Below are positions 27,309-36,185 of a stretch of DNA of 64,000 bases, in pieces. Location: contig DAGJ01000002.1 of assembly GCA_002495685.1 (NCBI GenBank), positions 12,442 through 76,441 of the forward strand. The letters run 5' to 3'. The position numbers were made by a program, and so were the translations under genes. This DNA is from Methanobrevibacter sp. UBA412. Lineage in GTDB: Archaea > Methanobacteriota > Methanobacteria > Methanobacteriales > Methanobacteriaceae. Position 1 is the first letter of the stretch. Each line of letters opens with the position of its first letter. Under the pieces are notes generated by a model. The model was given only the letters and a program-made list of their open reading frames with translations, did no database searches and was not told where the DNA came from.

Positions 27309-27905
27309 TTTTAATTAATTTTAAGGGACTTTTTTTAGATGTTACATTTTTTTAGAAAAATCACTTTTTTTAGTGTTTAAAATGTTACATATATTACTAT
27401 GAACTTATCATACTATTTATTGAATAGTATATTAATATTAAATAGATTTTAATATTTCATATTTGTTTGTATAAATGTTACATTTTTCTGAAGAGGGTAC
27501 CCTCTATATGTTAAGAAATAATTATATTTTATATAATGAGGCTTGGCCAAAAATATATTTTTTAATGAAAAAATTTCTTGAATCTGTAATCTAAGCATTT
27601 TTTGAAGGTTTTGATTAGAAATTTTGGACTTTTGGCCAACTCTCATAATTTAAAAAAAAATTTTCCATATAAGAGGGGCTCTTATTAAAATTTATGTAAC
27701 TTTTAAAAAAATATAATATAAAGGCTTTGTTTTAAAATTTAAGGATTTTATGCTTAGCAGGTGTCACTTTTTTTTATGTAACATTTGTGAAAAAAATGTA
27801 ACATTAAGAAAAAAATGTAACACTTCACATATTTTTTTAAATATTTAATAAAATCTTTAAACCTTATATTATAATCTTAAAATCATTAAATCTAAAAAAA
27901 TAGAT
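27309..27905. repeat. Right copy of the 0.5-kb direct repeat, interrupted by a MITE
   Basis: This matches 15717-16210 from end to end apart from a 109-bp insertion. Here the symmetry is complete: ATGTTACAT at 27339, 27382 and 27475, and inverted ATGTAACA at 27776, 27796 and 27815. The inner inverted repeat is CCCTCTATAT at 27500 and ATATAAGAGGG at 27667. The paired elements persist in both copies although single bases have changed, which suggests they are kept by selection. Confidence 0.7.
27537..27645 (-). mobile_element. Complete 109-bp MITE inside the right direct repeat
   Basis: The ends are TGAGGCTTGGCCAAAA and the complement of TTGGCCAACTCTCA, so the terminal inverted repeats are about 16 bp with two mismatches. 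TAA flanks both sides and may be a 3-bp target duplication. The left direct repeat has no such insertion at the matching place, which defines the borders. One minus-strand frame reads MRVGQKSKISNQNLQKMLRLQIQEIF, possibly the start of the parental transposase. Confidence 0.75.
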
Positions 27906-27973
27906 TATCCTTATATAACCTAATTAATTTAAGCAAAAAGCAAATGAAAACTAAAAAAAATAAGAAAAAAATT

Positions 27974-28336
27974 TTATAATTTATTATTAAAATCATCCAC
28001 TTCTTTATTTAGATTACTAATATTTTCCTGTAAAACTTGCATATGAAAATCTTTCATAAAACTTGTTTGCTGCTTATTAGCCTTCTCAGGAACACTGAAA
28101 CTTAAAACTTTCTCTTCTTCATCAAGAATAGTGGTGGTGCTTGAATAAATCATATCACCGGGCCGATACTTTAAAACCTCTACATCACCAATGATTGGTA
28201 TAGTATAAGTTCTAGTCTTATCCTTTACCTCTTCTAATATTTCACCATATTTAATATGAGGCTTCTCTAATCTAGTATCCACAGTTTTTAAGTAATCTTT
28301 TAATAATTTAGTGTTTTGTGTTAAAATCTCAACCAT
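27974..28336 (-). CDS. Conserved-looking hypothetical protein
   Basis: The product is 120 residues and of unknown function. It has a short helical N-terminus, a strand-rich middle (TRTYTIPIIGDVEVLKYRPGDMIYSSTTTILDEEEKVLSFSVPEK) and a C-terminal helix (VLQENISNLNKEVDDFNNKL) that could form a coiled coil. It is preceded by AGGGGAGGATTTT, a strong ribosome-binding site, so it is probably expressed. It stands at the end of the glycan cluster, downstream of galE, and may belong to that transcript. Confidence 0.6.
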   Translation of the reverse strand: MVEILTQNTKLLKDYLKTVDTRLEKPHIKYGEILEEVKDKTRTYTIPIIGDVEVLKYRPGDMIYSSTTTILDEEEKVLSFSVPEKANKQQTSFMKDFHMQVLQENISNLNKEVDDFNNKL

Positions 28337-28367
28337 AAAATCCTCCCCTTTTTTTATTTTATTTTTT

Positions 28368-29360
28368 TTAGTCTTTGAAGTAGTGATGATTTTTAAAATT
28401 TAATTTTAAATGCCAACGCCAAGCAGTATTAACAATATTAGTCAAACTACTATTAACAGGCCTCCAACCCAACTTTTCCCTAATCTTACTACTATCAGCT
28501 ACAAGAATAGAAGGATCACCAGCCCTACGCTCACCAACTTCAACTTCAAACTTAATACCAGTAACACTCATACACTCCTCAATAACCTGCTTCACACTAA
28601 AACCAGTACCATGACCCAAGTTAAAAACATCACTACAACCCCCATCTTCAAGGTACTCATAAGCAAGTAAGTGTGCTTGTGCTAAATCCTCAACATGCAC
28701 ATAATCACGGATACAAGTCCCATCAGGTGTTGGGTAATCATCACCAAAAATAGTACAATCACGTTTACCAATAGCAGCATCCAAAATCAAAGGTATCAAG
28801 TGAGTTTCAGGATCATGCTCCTCACCAATCTCCTTATCCACATCATCACCAGCAGCATTAAAATAACGTAGAGAAACATAACGTAAATCATACTCCTGTG
28901 AACGCTTACTTAACTCCTCCTCAACACGTACCTTAGACTCACCATACGGATTAATAGGATTAAGTGGATGAGACTCCTTAATAGGAATACTTAAAGGTGC
29001 ACCATAAACCGCCGCAGTAGAAGAAAAAATAAACTTACCAACACCAAATTCCCTCATCACATCTAACAAGTTAACAGTATTCCAATAATTATTCCGCATA
29101 TACTTATCCGGATGCTTAACAGAATCAGCAACCTCAGTAAACGCTGCAAAATGCATAACCGCACCAATATCATAAGTTTCAAAAATTTCCCTTAACCTAT
29201 CCTTATCCTCCAAGTCACACTCAACAAAATCCCCCCACTTACAAGCAGCCCTACTACCAGACACAAGATTATCCAACACTAAAGTAGAATAACCCCGACT
29301 ACTTAATAATTTGTTAACATGAGACCCAATATAACCAAGCCCACCAGTAATTAAAATCAT
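28368..29360 (-). CDS. galE: UDP-glucose 4-epimerase
   Basis: GalE interconverts UDP-glucose and UDP-galactose. The 330-residue extended SDR protein starts ILITGGLGYIGSHVNKLL (NAD-binding GxxGxxG). It has SSTAAVYG near 125 with the catalytic Ser/Thr, YGESK near 150 with the catalytic Tyr and Lys, then RYFNAAGDD and the C-terminal GTGFSVKQVIE. The product feeds galactosyl units into surface glycans. It is the last sugar-nucleotide gene of the minus-strand cluster, 97 bp after the UDP-xylose synthase gene. N-acetyl-specific epimerase activity cannot be excluded. Confidence 0.92.
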   Translation of the reverse strand: MILITGGLGYIGSHVNKLLSSRGYSTLVLDNLVSGSRAACKWGDFVECDLEDKDRLREIFETYDIGAVMHFAAFTEVADSVKHPDKYMRNNYWNTVNLLDVMREFGVGKFIFSSTAAVYGAPLSIPIKESHPLNPINPYGESKVRVEEELSKRSQEYDLRYVSLRYFNAAGDDVDKEIGEEHDPETHLIPLILDAAIGKRDCTIFGDDYPTPDGTCIRDYVHVEDLAQAHLLAYEYLEDGGCSDVFNLGHGTGFSVKQVIEECMSVTGIKFEVEVGERRAGDPSILVADSSKIREKLGWRPVNSSLTNIVNTAWRWHLKLNFKNHHYFKD

Positions 29361-29457
29361 AATAATTCATAATCCCATAAAAATTTTATTACTTAATAGT
29401 TTTATTCCTTGTTTTATAAATTATTTCCTATCGAATAAAAATAAAATATTGTTTTTT

Positions 29458-30393
29458 TTAAATGTAATTTTTATAGTATTCTATTGTTTTATCTAAACCT
29501 TCACTTAATAAGATTTCAGGTTCCCAATTTAATTCTTTTTTAGCTAGACTTATATCTGGTCTGCGACGTGTAGGATCATCACTAGGTAAGGAGTGATATT
29601 CAATTTCAGATTGGGTATTTATTTTGTTTAAAATTTTTTCTGCTAATTCTAGTATTGTGAATTCTCCAGGATTTCCAATATTTACAGGACCTGTAAAATC
29701 ATCTGGGGATTTCATCATTTTTATTAATCCTTTTACAGTATCATCTACGAAACAGAAACTACGTGTTTGACTTCCATCACCATAAACTGCTAAGTTTTCA
29801 CCTTTTAATGCTTGAAGTATGAAATTAGAAACAACTCTTCCATCTAATGGATCCATATTCGGACCATAGGTATTGAATAATCTTGTAACTTTTACTTTAA
29901 CATTATATTGACGGTTATAATCAAAGCATAATGTTTCAGAGCATCTTTTTCCTTCATCATAGCAGGCTCTTATACCATCAGGGTTAACATTACCTCGGTA
30001 GGTTTCTTTTTGCGGATGTTCTAATGGTTCACCATAAACTTCACTAGTACTAGTTTGTAAAATCTTAGCATCTTTAACCTTAGCTAGGTCTAACATGTTT
30101 ATCATACCAATAACATTAGTTTTTAAGGTATCTACTGGGTCTTTTTGGTAATGTGGAGGACTAGCAGGTGATGCTAAATTATAAATCTCATCAATTGGTT
30201 CATTGATTTTTAAGGGTTTTTGAATATCATGATGGATAATGGTGAAGTTTTCCCCTTTTAAACTTGTAAGGTTTTCCATTCTACCTGTGAAAAAGTTATC
30301 TACACAAATAACCTTATTACCTTCACTTAATAAGGTTTTACAAAGGTTACTTCCTACAAATCCTGCCCCACCTGTTACTATTACTGTTTTCAT
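29458..30393 (-). CDS. UDP-glucuronate decarboxylase (UDP-xylose synthase)
   Basis: This enzyme converts UDP-glucuronate, the product of the upstream dehydrogenases, into UDP-xylose. The 311-residue SDR protein has VTGGAGFVGSNLCKTLL, VDNFFTGRMENL, YNLASPASPPHYQKDPV, TSEVYGEP and YDEGKR. These are the features that separate UXS from other SDR sugar epimerases, with Tyr and Lys of YDEGKR catalytic. RLFNTYGPNMDPLDGRVVSNF follows. It begins 2 bp after the preceding ugd gene, so the two consecutive steps are encoded together. Confidence 0.9.
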   Translation of the reverse strand: MKTVIVTGGAGFVGSNLCKTLLSEGNKVICVDNFFTGRMENLTSLKGENFTIIHHDIQKPLKINEPIDEIYNLASPASPPHYQKDPVDTLKTNVIGMINMLDLAKVKDAKILQTSTSEVYGEPLEHPQKETYRGNVNPDGIRACYDEGKRCSETLCFDYNRQYNVKVKVTRLFNTYGPNMDPLDGRVVSNFILQALKGENLAVYGDGSQTRSFCFVDDTVKGLIKMMKSPDDFTGPVNIGNPGEFTILELAEKILNKINTQSEIEYHSLPSDDPTRRRPDISLAKKELNWEPEILLSEGLDKTIEYYKNYI

Positions 30394-30395
30394 TT

Positions 30396-31724
30396 TTAAT
30401 CTTTAACTCCTATTTGATAATAAGTAAATCCTTTATCTTTCAAACTATCTTTATTATATTGGTTACGTCCATCAAATATTATTGGATTCTTCATTAAATC
30501 TTTAATTTCATCAAAGTCAGGGTTACGGAATTCTTTCCATTCTGTAATAAGAATCATAGCATCAACATCAGTTAATGCTTCATATTTATGATTAACATAT
30601 AGGACGTTCTTGGTATCTTTTAAGTAAATGTTTTTAGCTTCACTTATTGCCTTAAAATCATAAGCTTTAACTTTAGCTCCACGCTTTGTTAACTCATTAA
30701 TAACAGTAATACTTGTCGCTTCACGCATATCATCAGTATCAGGTTTAAAAGCTAAACCCCAAATACCAAAGCTTAAACCAGTTAAATCATCACCAAAATG
30801 TTTACAAACCTTATCTACAAGTACGTGTTTTTGTTCATGATTTACTTCTTCTACTGCATTTAAAATTTTAGGGTAATAATTAAAATTAGAACTAGTTTTG
30901 ATTAAAGCTTGAATATCCTTTGGGAAACAACTTCCACCATAACCGCAACCGGGATAAATGAAATTATAACCTATACGATGATCACTACCAATACCACGAC
31001 GAACATTATTCACATCAGCACCAGTACACTCACAAATATTAGCCATCTCATTCATAAAACTAATCTTAGTCGCCAACATACTATTAGCCACGTATTTGGT
31101 CATTTCAGCACTTAAAACATCCATCATTATAAAGTTTTCAGTGTTCCGGATAAATGGTGTGTATAATTCTTTCATAATTTTTAAAGCTTTATCATTTTCT
31201 GTGCCTATTATAACACGGTCTGGTCGCATACAATCATTTACTGCTGAACCTTCCTTTAAAAATTCAGGATTAGAAACAATGTTAAATTTAAAATTAACAC
31301 CACGTTTATTTAATTCTTTTTGAATTATTTCTTTTACCTTAAAACCTGTTCCTACTGGTACTGTTGATTTAGTTACAATAGTACAATCTTTATCCATTAA
31401 TTCACCAATTTGACTTGCAACAGTAAAAACACTACTTAAATCAGCACTACCATCCTTACTCATAGGAGTTCCAACAGCTATAAAGTAAATATTAGTATTT
31501 TTTAGTGCTTCAGTTAAATTTGTAGTGAAAATAATATCTCCATTTTCCTGATTTCTAAGAACCATTTCCTGTAATTGCGGTTCATAAATAGGCATTACAC
31601 CTTTTTTTAGTTTTTTAAGTTTATCCTCACTACGATTCACACAGTAGACTTTATTTCCCATTTCAGAAAAACAAGTTCCAGTAACAAGTCCAACATATCC
31701 TACACCAATAACTGTAATATTCAT
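30396..31724 (-). CDS. UDP-glucose 6-dehydrogenase, copy A
   Basis: It oxidises UDP-glucose to UDP-glucuronate. The N-terminal Rossmann motif is VIGVGYVGLVTGTCFSEMGN. The catalytic cysteine is in YPGCGYGGSCFPKD near 265, followed by the C-terminal UDP-binding domain with WGLAFKPDTDDMREATS. The longest frame starts with TTG at 31733; ATG 31724 is preferred. It is a tandem paralogue of the next gene, about 17 bp plus leader away. A 116-nt block (30973-31088) is identical to the paralogue. UDP-ManNAc dehydrogenase is a less likely alternative. Confidence 0.92.
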   Translation of the reverse strand: MNITVIGVGYVGLVTGTCFSEMGNKVYCVNRSEDKLKKLKKGVMPIYEPQLQEMVLRNQENGDIIFTTNLTEALKNTNIYFIAVGTPMSKDGSADLSSVFTVASQIGELMDKDCTIVTKSTVPVGTGFKVKEIIQKELNKRGVNFKFNIVSNPEFLKEGSAVNDCMRPDRVIIGTENDKALKIMKELYTPFIRNTENFIMMDVLSAEMTKYVANSMLATKISFMNEMANICECTGADVNNVRRGIGSDHRIGYNFIYPGCGYGGSCFPKDIQALIKTSSNFNYYPKILNAVEEVNHEQKHVLVDKVCKHFGDDLTGLSFGIWGLAFKPDTDDMREATSITVINELTKRGAKVKAYDFKAISEAKNIYLKDTKNVLYVNHKYEALTDVDAMILITEWKEFRNPDFDEIKDLMKNPIIFDGRNQYNKDSLKDKGFTYYQIGVKD

Positions 31725-31750
31725 AAAATTCAAACTCTCTCTATTATTTC

Positions 31751-33079
31751 TTATTTTTTTATTCCTATTTGATAATAATTAAAACCTTCATCCTTTAAAT
31801 TTTCTTGATTATACTGATTTCTACCATCAAAAATTATTGGATTCTTCATTAACTTCTTCATTTCAATAAAATCAGGATTACGAAACTCTTTCCACTCAGT
31901 AATAAGAATCATAGCATCAACATCAATTAAAGCATCATACTTACGCTCAACATACTCCACATTAAGGTTATCTTTTAAATAAAACTCTTTAGCTTCATTT
32001 ATTGCTTTTGGATCATATGCTTTAACTTTTGCTCCACGTTTTGTTAATTCATTAATAACCGTGATACTTGTCGCTTCACGCATATCATCAGTATCAGGTT
32101 TAAAAGCTAAACCCCAAACACCAAAACATAAACCAGATAAATCCTCACCAAAATGTTTACAAACCTTATTTACTAAAACCATTTTCTGATTCTTATTAAC
32201 CCGTTCTACAGAATTTAAAATATATGCATCATAACCATTCTCTTCACTAGTTTTAATTAAAGCCTGAACATCCTTAGGGAAACAACTTCCACCATAACCA
32301 CAACCAGGATAAATGAAATTATAACCAATACGATGATCACTACCAATACCACGACGAACATTATTCACATCAGCACCAGTACACTCACAAATATTAGCCA
32401 TCTCATTCATAAAACTAATCTTAGTCGCCAACATACTATTAGCAGCATACTTAGTCATCTCAGCACTCTTCAAATCCATAGTAATAAAATTATCAGTGTT
32501 CAAAACAAAATGATGATACAAATCCTTCATAACCTTAAAACTTCCTGTATCATCAGAACCAATAATAACACGATCAGGACGCATACAATCACTAACAGCA
32601 GTACCTTCCTTTAAAAATTCAGGATTAGAAACAATACCAAAACTAAAATCCACACCCCGCTTATCTAATTCCGTTTGAATAATATTTTTAACCTTATCAC
32701 CAGTACCTACAGGAACAGTAGATTTAACAACAACAGTACAATCCTTATCCATAAACTCCCCAATCTCACGAGCAACCTCAAAAACAAAATCAAGATTAGC
32801 ACCACCATCACTACTCATAGGAGTACCAACAGCAATAAAATAAATCTCAGAGCGAGAAACAGCATCTCTTAAATTTAAAGTGAAAAAAAGATTACCTTTC
32901 TCCTGATTATTAACAACCATATCTTTTAACTGAGGTTCATAAATAGGAATAATACCCTTCTTCAAATTATTAATCTTATCCTCAATCACATCTACACAAT
33001 AAACATTATTCCCCATCTCAGAAAAACAAGCACCAGTAACAAGTCCAACATAACCAGTACCAATAACAGTAATATTCAC
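31751..33079 (-). CDS. UDP-glucose 6-dehydrogenase, copy B
   Basis: This 442-residue paralogue of copy A has the same motifs: VIGTGYVGLVTGACFSEMGN, KSTVPVGTG, YPGCGYGGSCFPKD with the catalytic Cys, and WGLAFKPDTDDMREATS. It is upstream of copy A in the same operon. Its codons end in C more often than those of copy A. The shared identical block at 32328-32443 has the same style as the rest of this gene. Copy B may therefore have been the donor of a conversion event. Confidence 0.92.
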   Translation of the reverse strand: MNITVIGTGYVGLVTGACFSEMGNNVYCVDVIEDKINNLKKGIIPIYEPQLKDMVVNNQEKGNLFFTLNLRDAVSRSEIYFIAVGTPMSSDGGANLDFVFEVAREIGEFMDKDCTVVVKSTVPVGTGDKVKNIIQTELDKRGVDFSFGIVSNPEFLKEGTAVSDCMRPDRVIIGSDDTGSFKVMKDLYHHFVLNTDNFITMDLKSAEMTKYAANSMLATKISFMNEMANICECTGADVNNVRRGIGSDHRIGYNFIYPGCGYGGSCFPKDVQALIKTSEENGYDAYILNSVERVNKNQKMVLVNKVCKHFGEDLSGLCFGVWGLAFKPDTDDMREATSITVINELTKRGAKVKAYDPKAINEAKEFYLKDNLNVEYVERKYDALIDVDAMILITEWKEFRNPDFIEMKKLMKNPIIFDGRNQYNQENLKDEGFNYYQIGIKK

Positions 33080-33153
33080 AATAGAACCTTCCTAAAACTT
33101 TTTATATGTAACAAATATAACTCCTCAATAATTTCATATACTCAATAAACTAA

Positions 33154-33915
33154 TTAAAATTTTTCTAATGTATCATATAATATAGAATTTAAATAATTAT
33201 CATCAATAATTGACACAACACTTGATTTAGCCTCTTCTTTTTTTACATAACACTCCTTAACTTTTAAGTGATTATGTATTATCCAAATATTAAAAAGTCT
33301 TTCAGATAGAAAAGCAAAAACTCTTCTTTGATAATCATTTTCATAAGTATCTAAATTTATATTCAATTTAAAATCATCAAAGATAGAAAACAACCATTCA
33401 CAATATTTATCCATTAACCCTTTTTTAGCTATAAACATATTATAAGGATAAAGACCATTACTATTAAAAAACTTATTAAAACTAGGTATATAACTAGGAT
33501 ACAACTTTTCAACAGATTTTTTTACTAAACTTATATCCGCTTCAACATGATGTTTACTATATTGTTCATATGTTGAATAAGTAAACTTTAACTTTTTAGC
33601 AACTACAATATCATAATCATCTAAAAAATTAAAGATATCTTTCTTAGATAAATAACCCCCCCAAACATGTTTAATAAAACTTCTCCTATAATGACAAAGC
33701 CCAATAATTTTAGAACTAGAATTTTTCCAAATCCAATATAAACCAGTTAATTCAGAATAAAAAGGATTTAACTCTGAAATATTATCCCCAGTATCATCTT
33801 TAATATAACCAAAATCATCACCTTTATCAATTGCACCACAAAGAATAGGCTTAAAAAAATCACATTTTTTTTCAAATTTTTTATGTGTGCATACATATAT
33901 ACTCATATCTTCCAT
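33154..33915 (-). CDS. DUF4422 capsular polysaccharide protein, glycosyltransferase-like
   Basis: The 253-residue protein begins MSIYVCTHKKF (after a possible three-codon extension) and contains DDTGDNISELNPFYSELTGLYWIWKN followed by IIGLCHYRRSF. This is the hallmark of DUF4422 proteins found in capsule and LPS loci. NMFIAKKGLMDKYCEWLFSIFDDF and RVFAFLSERLFNIWI follow. They are thought to transfer sugars such as galactofuranose, which would suit a cluster with galE, but no donor is proven here. AGGAG lies 11 nt before the first ATG. It is the first gene after a 164-bp gap from the next glycosyltransferase gene. Confidence 0.85.
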   Translation of the reverse strand: MEDMSIYVCTHKKFEKKCDFFKPILCGAIDKGDDFGYIKDDTGDNISELNPFYSELTGLYWIWKNSSSKIIGLCHYRRSFIKHVWGGYLSKKDIFNFLDDYDIVVAKKLKFTYSTYEQYSKHHVEADISLVKKSVEKLYPSYIPSFNKFFNSNGLYPYNMFIAKKGLMDKYCEWLFSIFDDFKLNINLDTYENDYQRRVFAFLSERLFNIWIIHNHLKVKECYVKKEEAKSSVVSIIDDNYLNSILYDTLEKF

Positions 33916-34079
33916 TTTTCAAAAAACTCCTACAAATTAATCAATTTCACATCTTTAAACAATAATTAAATTCTTTAAAATAAAAATCTTTGTTTTAATT
34001 TATGTATTAACTAAAAGCTTATTTATTAAAAATTATATTTTATAAATTAGATTATTTAAAAAACCAAAATTAAAATTCT

Positions 34080-35120
34080 TTATAAATCTAAATTATCTTT
34101 AAGTATTTTTATATTACTAATTAAATTAGAAGTTAAAATTGTTAAATATTCACTAATTCCAAATATTTTAAAACAAATATTTATGATAATATTAAACCAA
34201 AATGAAACAGAATAAATTCTACTAAAGATATTATATCCCTTATAATATGGCTTAACTTTTTTTAATAAACTTTTTTGACAATCACTTTCATTTTTTAAAT
34301 TTGTGAATAAAAACCATTTAGTCCAACCTAATAACATTACATTAACTGTAGAAGAATAATCTTCATTTTCCTTATGTAATAGTTGAAAAATATTTAAAAG
34401 TCCCTTAGTATTTTGTATTAAATGTTTTTTATTAAATGTTATTGACATTGATTCTCCTTCGGGTCTTAAACAATAAGCATAACCCCAATAATCAGGCATT
34501 AATATAATACCTTCAGCACATAAATTAGTTTTTACAGAAAAATAAATATCATCATTTCGCATATCATTTAAAAAACAGATATTATTATCCCAAATAATAC
34601 TTTTACGATATATTTTATTCCATAATCCTAAAGAGATAGATAAACTCAATAAATCTGGAAAATTTTTAATATAATCTATTTCAAAAATGTCTCCCACAGT
34701 TTCAGAATAATATTCTTTAATTAAATTATCTTCAAAAAGAATTTCTCCTTCACAAGCAACAATATCAACATCTTTCTTTGTAATAACATCAAATAATGTT
34801 TGACACATATTAGGATAGTAATAATCATCACTGTCAATAAACATTATATATTCTGCAGAAGCTTTTTTAATACCAATATTCCTTGGAATTCCTGGAGCTC
34901 CATTATTTTTTTTTAAAAATATTGGAATTATATTATTATATTTACTTGAAAAATCTTTAATAATTTCTTTAGTATTATCAGTAAAACAATCATCAATTAT
35001 AATAAGTTCAATATTCTCAAATCCAAAGGTTTGGTTTATAACTGAGTTAATAGAACGACTTATATAATTTTCAACATTATAAGAAGGCATTATAACAGAA
35101 ATTTTAGAATTCAAAATCAT
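34080..35120 (-). CDS. Family 2 glycosyltransferase
   Basis: A 346-residue GT-A fold transferase. The N-terminus KISVIMPSYNVENYISRSINSVINQT is followed by IELIIIDDCFTDNT, the nucleotide-sugar site, and MFIDSDDYY near 90 with the DxD metal motif. The C-terminal 120 residues include aromatic amphipathic stretches that probably lie on the membrane. It is a paralogue of the proteins at 37212-38237 and 46792-47859, sharing the GAPGIPRNIGI-type block. The sugar donor is unknown. Confidence 0.88.
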   Translation of the reverse strand: MILNSKISVIMPSYNVENYISRSINSVINQTFGFENIELIIIDDCFTDNTKEIIKDFSSKYNNIIPIFLKKNNGAPGIPRNIGIKKASAEYIMFIDSDDYYYPNMCQTLFDVITKKDVDIVACEGEILFEDNLIKEYYSETVGDIFEIDYIKNFPDLLSLSISLGLWNKIYRKSIIWDNNICFLNDMRNDDIYFSVKTNLCAEGIILMPDYWGYAYCLRPEGESMSITFNKKHLIQNTKGLLNIFQLLHKENEDYSSTVNVMLLGWTKWFLFTNLKNESDCQKSLLKKVKPYYKGYNIFSRIYSVSFWFNIIINICFKIFGISEYLTILTSNLISNIKILKDNLDL

Positions 35121-35133
35121 TTCTCCAATTAAT

Positions 35134-36135
35134 TTATCTATTGTAATAATCTTTTATACGTGTTGTATCATTTAAATGAGGAGTTGAAACTTCATGTAAA
35201 ACCGTGTTTTCAGTTGCAACAATAGTATGAACAGTACCAGGTTTTATACGAATAGTATCATTTTTATTGAAATACTCTTTATAATCTTCAAATTTAATAT
35301 AACCTGCACCTGAGATAATATACATTGTTTCATCCTTCTTTTTATGATAATGGAAACTAGTCTGATAACCTTCCTTAATGTACAATTCCTTAGTTAAATA
35401 CTTATCAGTATAAATTAAAACCTTCTCATAACCCCAAGGCTTATCAGTACGAGATTCATACTCCTTTTTAACAGTTTCTAATTCTTTAGAAGTATCTATT
35501 GCCATCCAAAATAATCCATCTTCTTTATAATACCCAAGTTTATTTTCTTTAGCAACTACGGGGAATAAAGTTTTTTCTATATCCCCAGTTTTAAACTCGC
35601 CAAAATCAAGGCAACCCTTAGTAAAATACATTCCACCATTAATATAAGCATCCAATAAAGGTTTTTCCTTAAATGAAACCAATTTATCCCCATTAATTTC
35701 AACAATACCATAAGGAGATCTCATCTGAGTAATAAACATAGTAATAGGGAAAGTAGACTTTTCACCCTCTTCAATCATTTTTCGAATATTCAAATCAGAA
35801 ACAATATCACCATTACGAATAACACATTGTTTTTCCTCATCTAATGCTTCCATACCCAAACGAATAGCATTAAGAGTACCTAACGGTTCATCCTCAATAA
35901 CATAACGAATCTTAACACCTAAATATTCATCACCAAAACGTTCCTCAATCTTCTCATGCAAAAATCCACAAAGTAAATAAACTTCATTCACACCAGCATT
36001 ACGAAAATCAAAAATCTGCTTATCAAGTATAGTATAATCATCCTTAATTTCTACCAAAGGTTTAGGAATCTTCTCAGTAACAGGTCTTAACCTTTTCCCA
36101 AAACCTCCACAAAGTATCATTCCAACAGTTTCCAT
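35134..36135 (-). CDS. Sugar-phosphate nucleotidyltransferase fused to cupin domain
   Basis: Residues about 1-225 form a nucleotidyltransferase: [25 protein letters not shown], then [14 protein letters not shown], and [12 protein letters not shown]. Residues about 230-333 are a cupin: [44 protein letters not shown], with metal-binding His residues. It resembles bifunctional mannose-1-phosphate guanylyltransferase/isomerases but is shorter, so the nucleotide and sugar are uncertain. It activates a sugar for the surrounding transferases. It is 13 bp upstream of the GT2 gene in the same operon. Confidence 0.82.
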   Translation of the reverse strand: METVGMILCGGFGKRLRPVTEKIPKPLVEIKDDYTILDKQIFDFRNAGVNEVYLLCGFLHEKIEERFGDEYLGVKIRYVIEDEPLGTLNAIRLGMEALDEEKQCVIRNGDIVSDLNIRKMIEEGEKSTFPITMFITQMRSPYGIVEINGDKLVSFKEKPLLDAYINGGMYFTKGCLDFGEFKTGDIEKTLFPVVAKENKLGYYKEDGLFWMAIDTSKELETVKKEYESRTDKPWGYEKVLIYTDKYLTKELYIKEGYQTSFHYHKKKDETMYIISGAGYIKFEDYKEYFNKNDTIRIKPGTVHTIVATENTVLHEVSTPHLNDTTRIKDYYNR

Positions 36136-36185
36136 AAAAAAATATCTCCTATTCTTGTTAATAAATTAATATTATATTTTATAAA

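Noticed and set aside
27449-27646. 65-codon minus-strand frame over the MITE
   Set aside because: It spans the MITE and the flanking direct repeat, so it is at best a transposase-start remnant and not a gene.
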